DNA from: CAJXZP01 sp963974475
GTDB taxonomy: Bacteria; Bacteroidota; Bacteroidia; Flavobacteriales_G; Salibacteraceae
Length of the DNA stretch: 40,766 nucleotides
Assembly (NCBI GenBank): GCA_963974475.1
Contig: CAXBCR010000029.1
Coordinates: forward strand, 1 to 40,766
Direction of reading: 5' to 3'
Part shown: positions 1 to 6,833 of the stretch, in pieces
Layout: every line of letters begins with the position of its first letter
Position numbering within the stretch: the first letter of the stretch is position 1
Made by a program: the position numbers and the translations under genes
Notes under the pieces: generated by a model
Database searches by the model: none
Told to the model about the DNA's origin: nothing
The model's input: the letters and a program-made list of their open reading frames with translations, nothing else

Positions 1-43
1 TTTGATGGTAGATAACAAACGTAGCAAGCTGGTGGTTCAGTAA
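1..43 (+). CDS. 3' end of a third B-type secreted protein (partial, T9SS type A tail)
   Basis: Only the last 13 codons are in the window. Read from base 2 they give LMVDNKRSKLVVQ and then TAA at 41-43. This matches the end of the two complete B genes (LMVGNKRSKLIVQ), differing at two residues, so a third copy of the module lies upstream. By homology with the complete copies this would be the last beta strand of the C-terminal domain that directs export through the type IX system. The differences, and a different terminator downstream, suggest this copy is older or has escaped the homogenisation seen between the other two. Everything upstream is outside the window. Confidence 0.75.
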   Translation, partial: LMVDNKRSKLVVQ

Positions 44-64
44 AAAAAGTTTGAAGGGTAAATT

Positions 65-109
65 AATCGGGTAAAGGAGAATTCAAAAGGCTCTTTAACC
101 CGATTTTTT
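65..109 (+). terminator. Rho-independent terminator of the upstream B copy
   Basis: The arms AATCGGGT (65-72) and ACCCGATT (98-105) pair perfectly. An inner AAAG/CTTT extension continues the stem with one bulged base, and a T run follows. It lies about 20 bases after the stop codon of the partial B gene. It is unrelated in sequence to the terminator shared by the two complete modules. Confidence 0.75.
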
Positions 110-210
110 ATTGCGATAATGAATTCACCATTTTTCGAATTCGATTAAGCCGGAACACGGAGTTTTAGCAATAGTTAATCTGAAATTATTGGAAATACCT
201 AATAGTTAGG

Positions 211-305
211 CTAAACACGTTTAAACAACCGCAAAGCATTCTCAGTAGTCACCCTTGCTACTTCTTCAATTTTAATCCCTTTCATTTGCGCAACTTTATC
301 GGCAA
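211..305 (-). pseudogene. tatD 3'-end remnant 1 (module scar)
   Basis: Read on the minus strand this stretch encodes ADKVAQMKGIKIEEVARV followed by TTENALRLFKRV and a TAG stop (complement of 211-213). The intact TatD at 6829-7605 ends ADKIAQMKGIKIEEVAEV, TTENALGLFTKIK. Homology stops abruptly at 305, and the sequence beyond is the upstream region of gene A, shared with the second copy. It has no start codon or active-site residues and cannot make a working enzyme. The reading frame and own stop are kept with several substitutions, so it is more diverged than remnant 2. It marks a duplication or integration boundary. Confidence 0.85.
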
Positions 306-346
306 ACGCAATGTTTTTTTTGGTAATGTGGCTAGAAAGCAATCAG

Positions 347-377
347 TTGCATTACTAATAATTATTACCTACATTTG
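347..377 (+). promoter_or_regulatory. Bacteroidota-type promoter of gene A1
   Basis: TACATTTG (370-377) fits the Bacteroidota -7 element TAnnTTTG. TTG at 347-349, 20 bases upstream, fits the -33 position. The same elements with the same spacing occur upstream of A2 (3726-3756). Transcription would start near 384, shortly before the two candidate start codons at 411 and 418. This argues against translation from the TTG at 375, which lies inside the -7 box. Confidence 0.6.
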
Positions 378-410
378 AGTCTTACTAATTCAATAACCAA
401 TTTAAATTCT

Positions 411-2231
411 ATGTACTATGAAGTTAAAACAACTCGTACTTATGGGAGGGCTAGTGGCTCTCTTTACACACACACACAGGCGCAGGAGCCTAAATGGGGC
501 TTACACAATAGTGTAATTGATTACAACCAAAACCAAACCTCAGCACTACCCAATATTCCAAATACGGAATACACCCAAAATGCCGTTTGGGATCCTAATG
601 GGAATATCCTTATTTATGAAGCTGATGGGATTGTTTACAATAAAATGGGAGGAGTAATTTTGGACATGACTAGTGAAGGAATCGCGCTTTATGGGGATGG
701 AAATCTTAAATTGAGGGGGTTCACAGAATTCATATTTATTCCCGTACCCGAAAGCTGTACTGAATATTACGGAATTACCACGTATTCTAATGGAGTGGTT
801 TACAATAATTATATTTCGGATGTAGTTTGGTGTAGAATTGATATCAATTCTAGTACAGCTCAAATCATACCTCAAACCGGTCTAAAAGTAGCCAAAGAGA
901 GTATTAGCTGCACGCGCAGAGGAACGGAAGGTGTGCAAAAGCTAGATTACCAAATGCATATTGAAACAACAAAAGACCTCGGTAGCTATAGGTATTTATT
1001 TGCCAGTAATGCTACGTGCATAAGTGTTTTAAATATAAACCCAGATGGGATTTCGTTTATTGATGGGTATCAAAATGGAGGGAACTTTTCACCTAACTTT
1101 AGGTCTGAAATGGAAGTTTATCAAAACGGAAGTGTATTTGATGTAGCCATGAATTATTTCAACGATGGTAGCCAATCAACCTCAAGTAATTTGACGATGT
1201 TTGAATTTAATATGGGAGGTGCAAGCCCTATTATAAGTCATTATCATGTGGCTTTGCCAGGAGAACCAAATCAAAAACGGTTAATTAAAGGGTTAGAGTT
1301 TTCAAAAGATGGGTTGACTTTGTATGCTACAATTACAACAACTAACTCTCCCATAACAGGTATAATTGCAGGAAAAAATATAGTGTATTTTTCTAGGGCA
1401 AGTCTAGCCAATCCATTTGTTTATGTAGGTGATATTACTTCTGGTAGTAGTACTGAAGATTTTGGATTAGGAATGATTGAAAAAGGAATAGATGGACAAC
1501 TTTGGATTGTTGGTAATAATAGATTAGCCACATTGGCTGATTTTGACAATCCACAATCCACGTTTACTACTTCAGCTATGAATATAACAAATGTTTTAAC
1601 TCAGGCACCATTGTATAACCATCATCCATACGGAGGGACACCAACGGCAGAGGATGTAATCTACCGTAAAATGTATTTAATGGTTGACCAAGTGGATGGA
1701 GATAATTACCAGCAATGGGCTTTTGGGAACAATTTGTACCCTTCTGTAATTTCTTCGTGTTCATTTCCATTTAATTTATCTATTCCATTAAATGCTATAG
1801 TAAATTTCTTTCCGCCACCTGCGGGGATGTATGGAGGAGGAATAGTTACTATAGGAAACCCTGTTACATTAGAACTAATTTACAATAAAGGCACTCCTTG
1901 TGAAAGCGTTGAAATTGTTAAAATTAATGATGACGAGACCCTATATTGTTCTGCCGAATTTTCGTATTCTTTTATAGCGACTAAGGTGGTAGCAAACACC
2001 ATTCAGGTAACATCAGTTTGTACTGAAAATCAACCAAATATTATGCATACCTATTATTTATACGAAAAGGATAGTCAGGGTAATTGGGTTTTTGTGGATT
2101 TATGTTACAACCATACATGTATTCTAGAACCCATTAGTGCAGGCAATCAGTATAAGGTGACGCATGTGGTTCAAAACTTAAACTCGGTGTGCCAAGGAAT
2201 AGTGGTGTCAAATCAATTTTTCACGTATTAA
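411..2231 (+). CDS. Gene A1: predicted beta-propeller secreted protein, signal peptide out of frame
   Basis: The function is unknown. The body is about 70% identical by eye to A2 and resembles the N-terminal propeller-like regions of Bacteroidota surface proteins: a segment around QNAVWDPNGNILIYEADG, a YYGITTYSNGVVYNN strand, the blade-like KGLEFSKDGLTLYAT, and a ~90-residue beta-rich C-terminal domain. No T9SS tail is visible. Two starts compete. ATG 418 begins a good signal peptide (MKLKQLVLMGGLVALF), but the CA tract puts it out of frame with the body. ATG 411 is in frame with the body but gives MYYEVKTTRTYGRAS, with no hydrophobic segment. The 607-codon body has no other lesion, so I read this as a switched-off or retargeted copy rather than decay. 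B1 follows after 10 bases. The family assignment is inference. Confidence 0.75.
   Translation: MYYEVKTTRTYGRASGSLYTHTQAQEPKWGLHNSVIDYNQNQTSALPNIPNTEYTQNAVWDPNGNILIYEADGIVYNKMGGVILDMTSEGIALYGDGNLKLRGFTEFIFIPVPESCTEYYGITTYSNGVVYNNYISDVVWCRIDINSSTAQIIPQTGLKVAKESISCTRRGTEGVQKLDYQMHIETTKDLGSYRYLFASNATCISVLNINPDGISFIDGYQNGGNFSPNFRSEMEVYQNGSVFDVAMNYFNDGSQSTSSNLTMFEFNMGGASPIISHYHVALPGEPNQKRLIKGLEFSKDGLTLYATITTTNSPITGIIAGKNIVYFSRASLANPFVYVGDITSGSSTEDFGLGMIEKGIDGQLWIVGNNRLATLADFDNPQSTFTTSAMNITNVLTQAPLYNHHPYGGTPTAEDVIYRKMYLMVDQVDGDNYQQWAFGNNLYPSVISSCSFPFNLSIPLNAIVNFFPPPAGMYGGGIVTIGNPVTLELIYNKGTPCESVEIVKINDDETLYCSAEFSYSFIATKVVANTIQVTSVCTENQPNIMHTYYLYEKDSQGNWVFVDLCYNHTCILEPISAGNQYKVTHVVQNLNSVCQGIVVSNQFFTY
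465..478 (+). repeat. TA(CA)6 microsatellite in the A1 signal-peptide region
   Basis: One TA plus six CA units make seven dinucleotide units. The homologous tract in A2 has twelve. The signal-peptide frame joins the body only when the unit count is a multiple of three, so seven units leave ATG 418 out of frame. Loss of one unit or gain of two would restore the fusion. Slippage at such tracts is the classical basis of phase variation. Confidence 0.85.
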
Positions 2232-2241
2232 AATTTGAATT

Positions 2242-3366
2242 ATGAAAAAATCAGGATTATTACTCGCCTTTATTGCAGTTTATACTACAATTTTTGGGTT
2301 AACCACCGTAACCTTTACCAATCAAGCTGATCTGGATGCCTACAGTTTTGTAGTAGGTGAAGATTACAATATCATTCTTAAGAATGATACTGCTTTACCA
2401 AAAAGTAGTCAAATAGCCAATATGCACGCTTTGTTGACTATAACAGGTACGTTAGATTTGAGTATCGAACATACATTACTAACAAGTTTGGATGGGGTTC
2501 AAAACAGTTCCGCTTTATCATTTTACATGGAAGGAAATAAGTTATGGGACACCTTATATATTCCAGATTATGTGGAGTTTCTTTATGGATTTACGTGTGA
2601 ACGAACATTATTGAAACGTATTTATGGAGCGGAAAAAGTAAAGCTTTTGAATAGAGTTAATCTGATTGATAACGACAGGCTAAAGGATGTTTATTTAGGG
2701 TTGCAATTACTGGACTCTACAACTATCTCATTACAGTTAGAGGTTGGATTAAACGATAGTTTAAAAACCTTTTTCTGGGGAGGTAGTAAAAAGCATTTAT
2801 CAGCAATTAATTTCTTTGAAAACAGGCAACTAAGGCATGTTCATTTAGAGACAGTAAATAGTAAATTGTCACCCATCCCTGGTTCCCAAGGAGGGTTTGT
2901 TTTTAACGTTGAATTAGATTCTATTACTGGTTTAAATGGTGTTGATACTATATTTTCTCTAAATTTTAAGCAAAATTATGCTTTGGAGAATGCCTGTGTT
3001 TTTCAGAAAGCAATTGATAATCAATTAATAGATAACCCTTCGTGGACAAACCTATTTGTAATTCAATCCAACGGCTCCAATCTGCAAAGTCTTAACGATT
3101 TACTTACTGAAGATTGCAGCTGGTTGCCTAATGGTATACGAGAACCCGCATGGAGCAAATTAGAAATTTACCCCAATCCAACGTATAGTGAGGTATTTGT
3201 AACTCCACCTACGCAGCCCACTGCGTATTTTATATACGATATAAGCGGTAAGCTAGTGAACCAAGGCACTGTAACATCAAGTGGTAGAATAGGGTTAAAA
3301 ACCATCTCAAACGGAATGTATGTATTAATGGTGGGTAATAAGCGGAGTAAGCTTATTGTTCAGTAA
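2242..3366 (+). CDS. Gene B1: secreted leucine-rich/receptor-L-like protein with T9SS type A sorting domain
   Basis: This 374-residue protein starts with a signal peptide (MKKSGLLLAFIAVYTTIFG). The start of the mature protein contains TFTNQADLDAYSF. The middle has loosely repeated short strands of the kind LTSLDGVQNSSAL and NRQLRHVHLETV, like Bacteroidota receptor-L or leucine-rich folds. The last ~75 residues are a T9SS type A C-terminal domain, with EIYPNPTYSEV, YDISGKLVNQG and NGMYVLMVGNKRSKLIVQ. It should be exported across the outer membrane and anchored or released. It lies 10 bases after A1 and is presumably co-transcribed. The 3' ~200 bases are almost identical to B2 while the middle is much more diverged. 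The binding target is unknown. Confidence 0.85.
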   Translation: MKKSGLLLAFIAVYTTIFGLTTVTFTNQADLDAYSFVVGEDYNIILKNDTALPKSSQIANMHALLTITGTLDLSIEHTLLTSLDGVQNSSALSFYMEGNKLWDTLYIPDYVEFLYGFTCERTLLKRIYGAEKVKLLNRVNLIDNDRLKDVYLGLQLLDSTTISLQLEVGLNDSLKTFFWGGSKKHLSAINFFENRQLRHVHLETVNSKLSPIPGSQGGFVFNVELDSITGLNGVDTIFSLNFKQNYALENACVFQKAIDNQLIDNPSWTNLFVIQSNGSNLQSLNDLLTEDCSWLPNGIREPAWSKLEIYPNPTYSEVFVTPPTQPTAYFIYDISGKLVNQGTVTSSGRIGLKTISNGMYVLMVGNKRSKLIVQ

Positions 3367-3391
3367 ACAAGCCAACTAAAGTTGTATAACG

Positions 3392-3431
3392 AATAGCCGT
3401 AATTTTGCTTGAAAGAGAAATTACGGCTATT
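3392..3431. terminator. Terminator downstream of B1
   Basis: The arms AATAGCCGTAATTT (3392-3405) and AAATTACGGCTATT (3418-3431) form a perfect 14-bp stem around a 12-base loop. The same hairpin follows B2, where it also overlaps the tatD stop codon. Here the T tract on the plus strand is interrupted by the palindromic element that begins at 3433. Confidence 0.85.
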
Positions 3432-3432
3432 T

Positions 3433-3593
3433 TATACTCAAACCATTTAGGTTTTCGGTTTTTGAACAAAGTAATTTTTTCTTTTAGCAAGGCAAATTTG
3501 TTCCGCATAGCACCGCTATGGTTAACAAATTTAACGCAGATAAAAGGAAAAAGAACGAAGTACAAATTCGGATAGCTAAATGATTTGAGTATA
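3433..3593. mobile_element. 161-bp MITE-like palindromic element inserted at a TA site
   Basis: The ends are TATACTCAAACCATTTAG (3433-3450) and CTAAATGATTTGAGTATA (3576-3593), inverted repeats matching at 17 of 18 positions. The whole element is a long imperfect palindrome with 79-base arms around a centre at 3512-3514, including the inner pair CATAGC/GCTATG. The homologous uninterrupted site is present at tatD (6826-6845). There a single TA lies between GGCTATTT and TTTTTGTAAAC; here one TA lies on each side of the element. That fits insertion at TA with a 2-bp duplication, as in IS630/mariner-type elements. It encodes no protein, and the mobilising transposase is unknown and not in the window. 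Confidence 0.8.
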
Positions 3594-3683
3594 TTTTCGT
3601 AAACAACCCCAAAGCATTCTCCGTAGTAACTTCAGCTACTTCTTCAATCTTAATCCCTTTCATTTGCGCAATTTTATTTGCAA
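3594..3683 (-). pseudogene. tatD 3'-end remnant 2 (module scar)
   Basis: The minus-strand reading is ANKIAQMKGIKIEEVAEV then TTENALGLFTK, almost identical to the intact TatD C-terminus. The final residues are cut off by the palindromic element at 3433-3593. Homology to tatD ends at about 3683, after which the promoter region of gene A begins. The tail is closer to the intact tatD than remnant 1 is, so this boundary is probably younger. Confidence 0.9.
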
Positions 3684-3725
3684 AGGCAATGTTTTTTTTT
3701 GGTAATGTAACTAGTAAGCAATCAG

Positions 3726-3756
3726 TTGCATTTCTAATAATTATCACCTACATTTG
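3726..3756 (+). promoter_or_regulatory. Bacteroidota-type promoter of gene A2
   Basis: TACATTTG (3749-3756) is a TAnnTTTG -7 element, with TTG at 3726-3728 placed 20 bases upstream. The arrangement is identical to the promoter of A1. The segment from here through the first ~60 codons of A is nearly the same in both copies, so promoter and signal region were duplicated or converted together. Confidence 0.6.
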
Positions 3757-3796
3757 AGCCTTACAAAATTAATAACCAATATTAAAACAATGTACT

Positions 3797-5629
3797 ATGA
3801 AGTTAAAACAACTCGTACTTATGGGAGGGCTAGTGGCTCTCTTCACACACACACACACACACACACAGGCGCAGGAGCCTAAATGGGGCTTACACAATAG
3901 TGTAATTGATTACACCCAAAACCAAACCTCACCACTACCCAATATTCTAAATACGGAATACACCCAAAATGCCGTTTGGGATCCTAACGGTAATATCCTT
4001 ATTTATGAAGCTGATGGGATTGTTTACAATAAAATGGGTGGGGTTATTTTGGATATGACTATAGCAGCTTCAGCACCCTCTTTTTATGATGCAAATTTTG
4101 GGATTTTAAAAGGTTTCACCGAATTCATTTTTGTACCCGTACCTAAAAGTTGCAATGAGTATTATGGAATTACCACGTATTCTAATGGAGTGGTTTACAA
4201 TAATTACATCTCAGATGTAGTTTGGTGTAAAATTAATGTAAGCTCTGGCACGGCAATAACGTTACCTCAAACAGGTCTAAAATTAGCAAAAGAAAGCATA
4301 AGCTGTACGACTAGGGGTGTTGAAGCAAATAATCTCTTAGATTACCAAATGCATATTGAGATATCGCAAGACCAAGGAGGTTTTAGGTATTTGTTTGCAA
4401 GCAATAGTTCTTGTGTAAGCGTATTAAATGTGGATGCCGATAAAATTTCATTTATTGACGGATATCAAACAGGAGGATCGTTTATTCCAAATTTTAGGTC
4501 TGAAATGGAAGTATACCAAGATGGAGATATTTTTGAAGTTGCGATGCACTCATTTAAAAACTCGGGTCAAAACCCCACAAACTCACTTAGTATTTTCACT
4601 TTTAATATGGGAGGAAGTACCCCTGTTATAAGTCATTATAAAGTTGCCATATCAGGAGAGTCCAATCAAAAACGGTTTATAAAAGGGCTTGAGTTCTCTA
4701 AAGATGGATTGACCTTGTATGCTACAATTACTACGGTAAATTCCACACCGAGCATTATAGCAGGAAAGAGTATTGTTTATTTTAGCAGAACTACTTTGGG
4801 TAATCCATTTACCTATGGAAGCCATATTACTTCTGGAACAAGTACCATGGATTTCGGGCTTGGGATGCTAGAAAAAGGAAAAGATGGGAAACTATGGATT
4901 GTTGGGGATAATAGATTAGCCACATTAGCCGATTTTGATAATCCGCTATCAGCATTTATACCTAATGCGATGCCTTTTTCAAATACGCTAACTTTAGCTC
5001 ACTTATATAATCATCGTGGACCAAATTCAACCATTCCACCAACTACAACAGATATTATTAATAGAAAAATATATTTAATGATAGACCAAGTGGATGGAGA
5101 GGATTATTCTCAATGGATATTTGGCAATAACTTGTATCCTTCGGTAGTATCTAGCTGTACGTTTCCTTTTAACTTTTCAATTCCACTGAATACAGGCGTT
5201 AATTTCTATCCACCACCAGCTGGTATGTATGGCGGAGGAACAGTATCCATACCTCACCCAGGTTCATTAGAGTTAATTTACAATCAAGGAACAGCGTGTG
5301 AAAGTGTGGAGATTGTTAAATTTATTGAGACGGAAGAAAGGTATTGTCCTGCTGATTTCACGTATTCTTTTACCGTTGCAAAAACAACCTCAAATGCAGT
5401 GAATGTAACCTCAATTTGTGAAGAGGATCAAAGTAATGTATTACATTCTTTTTATTTGTATGAAATGGATGGTCAAGGAAACTGGGTTTACATTGATAAT
5501 TGCGGAAGTCCGTCCTGTGTTTTAAGTCCTATTAATCTAGGTAATCAATATAAAATAGTCCACATTGTACAGAACTTAAATTCAATATGTCATGCCGTGG
5601 AAACCGATACGCAATATTTTAACTATTAA
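3797..5629 (+). CDS. Gene A2: predicted beta-propeller secreted protein, signal peptide in frame
   Basis: This 610-residue paralogue of A1 has a continuous signal peptide: MKLKQ, the hydrophobic LVLMGGLVALF, then a Thr-His repeat encoded by the CA tract, and a likely cleavage near TQAQ/EPKW. The body has propeller-like blades (DPNGNILIYEADG, KGLEFSKDGLTLYAT, GLGMLEKGKDGKLWIVGDN), a proline-rich PPPAGMYGGG loop and a C-terminal beta domain ending YFNY. No T9SS tail is visible, so it may stay periplasmic or depend on its partner B2, which begins 11 bases downstream. A second ATG at 3790, out of frame here, corresponds to the body-frame start of A1. The exact function is unknown; the propeller fold is inferred from pattern only. 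Confidence 0.85.
   Translation: MKLKQLVLMGGLVALFTHTHTHTQAQEPKWGLHNSVIDYTQNQTSPLPNILNTEYTQNAVWDPNGNILIYEADGIVYNKMGGVILDMTIAASAPSFYDANFGILKGFTEFIFVPVPKSCNEYYGITTYSNGVVYNNYISDVVWCKINVSSGTAITLPQTGLKLAKESISCTTRGVEANNLLDYQMHIEISQDQGGFRYLFASNSSCVSVLNVDADKISFIDGYQTGGSFIPNFRSEMEVYQDGDIFEVAMHSFKNSGQNPTNSLSIFTFNMGGSTPVISHYKVAISGESNQKRFIKGLEFSKDGLTLYATITTVNSTPSIIAGKSIVYFSRTTLGNPFTYGSHITSGTSTMDFGLGMLEKGKDGKLWIVGDNRLATLADFDNPLSAFIPNAMPFSNTLTLAHLYNHRGPNSTIPPTTTDIINRKIYLMIDQVDGEDYSQWIFGNNLYPSVVSSCTFPFNFSIPLNTGVNFYPPPAGMYGGGTVSIPHPGSLELIYNQGTACESVEIVKFIETEERYCPADFTYSFTVAKTTSNAVNVTSICEEDQSNVLHSFYLYEMDGQGNWVYIDNCGSPSCVLSPINLGNQYKIVHIVQNLNSICHAVETDTQYFNY
3844..3867 (+). repeat. (CA)12 microsatellite in the A2 signal peptide
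   Basis: Twelve uninterrupted CA units encode the Thr-His-Thr-His stretch between the hydrophobic core and the predicted cleavage site of A2. Twelve is a multiple of three, so the signal peptide is in frame with the body. A change of one or two units would break the fusion. Pure dinucleotide tracts of this length are prone to replication slippage. Confidence 0.9.
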
Positions 5630-5640
5630 AATTAGAAAAT

Positions 5641-6768
5641 ATGAAAGATATTTTATTTATAATTTGTGGAATTCTAATTAGCCTTCAAGGTTTAGGACAA
5701 GTCACATTAACCTTCACCAATCAAGCCGATTTAGATGCGTATAGTTTTCAATCAGGAGTGTATTATGATGTGACCTTAAACAACGATACGACTAACACCG
5801 TTAGTTTGCAAATCAATAATCTGCAATCAATGAGCGCTATAGATTCGGTCCTTTTATTAGATGTTAAGAATACCCTTATTTCAGATTTATCTGGGTTGGA
5901 AAACTTACCGTGGTTGGGTTATCTTAGCATGGAAGGAAACAAGAATATGGATACTTTACACTTAGCAAATACCATAAAGAAAATGGGAGGCTTATTGTTA
6001 GAAAGAACCTATTTACAATACGTATATGGATTAGATAGTTTGACTGGACTGGGAAGAGTATTTATTAATGATAACGATAACCTGAAATCGGTTAGATTAG
6101 GGTTGTATGATTTAGAAAATGACCCTGTTGGTTCGAAATTAGAGGTCAAACAAAACGATAGTTTAAAAACTTTTTATTGGGGAGATACGCATCATCAATT
6201 ATCTGCATTTTCATTTTTTGAAAACAGGCAATTAAAACATGTGCACTTAGAAACGGTGAGGGAGCTTGTGACGGCAATTTATAAACCCGAAGGGGGGTTT
6301 GTTTTTAACCCTGAGTTAGATTCTATCAGTGGGTTTAAAGGCTTAAAAAGATCAAGAATGGGTTATATAAATTCAAATTATAAATTAGCCCAGGCTTGTG
6401 TTTTGCAAAAACCAATTCAAAATGAAATAAATGCTACTCCTGGTATCGATACAATTTTTCAGGTTTTCAACAACGCAGCGGAATTAAGTAGTTTAAACGA
6501 CTTATTAACAATGGATTGCAGTTGGTTGCCAAACGGAATCAAAGAACCATTCTGGAGCAAACTAGAAATTTACCCCAATCCAGCGCATAGTGAGGTATTT
6601 GTAACTCCACCTACGCAGCCCACAGCGTATTTTATATACGATATAAGCGGTAAGCTATTGAACCAAGGCACGGTAACATCAAGCGGTAGAATAGCGTTAG
6701 AAACCATCTCAAACGGAATGTATGTATTAATGGTGGGTAATAAGCGGAGTAAGCTTATTGTTCAGTAA
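5641..6768 (+). CDS. Gene B2: secreted leucine-rich/receptor-L-like protein with T9SS type A sorting domain
   Basis: This 375-residue paralogue of B1 has a signal peptide (MKDILFIICGILISLQGLG), followed by TFTNQADLDAYSF as in B1. The middle has short repeated strands (LISDLSGLENLPWLGYLS, NRQLKHVHLETV). The C-terminus is a T9SS type A domain (EIYPNPAHSEV, YDISGKLLNQG, NGMYVLMVGNKRSK). The last ~200 coding bases and the terminator match B1 almost exactly, whereas the central ~250 residues differ strongly. It is the second gene of the module and lies convergent to tatD, sharing a hairpin with it. A surface-binding role is plausible but unproven. Confidence 0.87.
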   Translation: MKDILFIICGILISLQGLGQVTLTFTNQADLDAYSFQSGVYYDVTLNNDTTNTVSLQINNLQSMSAIDSVLLLDVKNTLISDLSGLENLPWLGYLSMEGNKNMDTLHLANTIKKMGGLLLERTYLQYVYGLDSLTGLGRVFINDNDNLKSVRLGLYDLENDPVGSKLEVKQNDSLKTFYWGDTHHQLSAFSFFENRQLKHVHLETVRELVTAIYKPEGGFVFNPELDSISGFKGLKRSRMGYINSNYKLAQACVLQKPIQNEINATPGIDTIFQVFNNAAELSSLNDLLTMDCSWLPNGIKEPFWSKLEIYPNPAHSEVFVTPPTQPTAYFIYDISGKLLNQGTVTSSGRIALETISNGMYVLMVGNKRSKLIVQ

Positions 6769-6793
6769 ACAAGCCAACTAAAGTTGTATAACG

Positions 6794-6833
6794 AATAGCC
6801 GTAATTTTGCTTGAAAGAGAAATTACGGCTATT
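6794..6833. terminator. Bidirectional terminator between B2 and tatD
   Basis: A perfect 14-bp stem (6794-6807 with 6820-6833, AATAGCCGTAATTT and its complement) has T-rich sequence on the plus-strand exit side. It lies between the convergent genes B2 and tatD. The tatD stop codon (complement of 6829-6831) is inside the right arm, so tatD messages end in the hairpin. The stem is the same as the one after B1. Confidence 0.85.

Noticed and set aside
375..410. Upstream start (TTG 375) for gene A1 giving a longer protein
   Set aside because: TTG 375 lies inside the conserved TACATTTG promoter element shared with A2, so it would be upstream of the expected transcript start.
411..2231. A1 as a dead pseudogene
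   Set aside because: The only lesion relative to A2 is the repeat length in the signal peptide; about 600 codons remain open. Kept as a CDS with a possible switch.
3353..3747. Two minus-strand ORFs (70 and 87 aa) between B1 and A2
   Set aside because: They are made of the palindromic element and the tatD tail remnant and have no independent coding signal.
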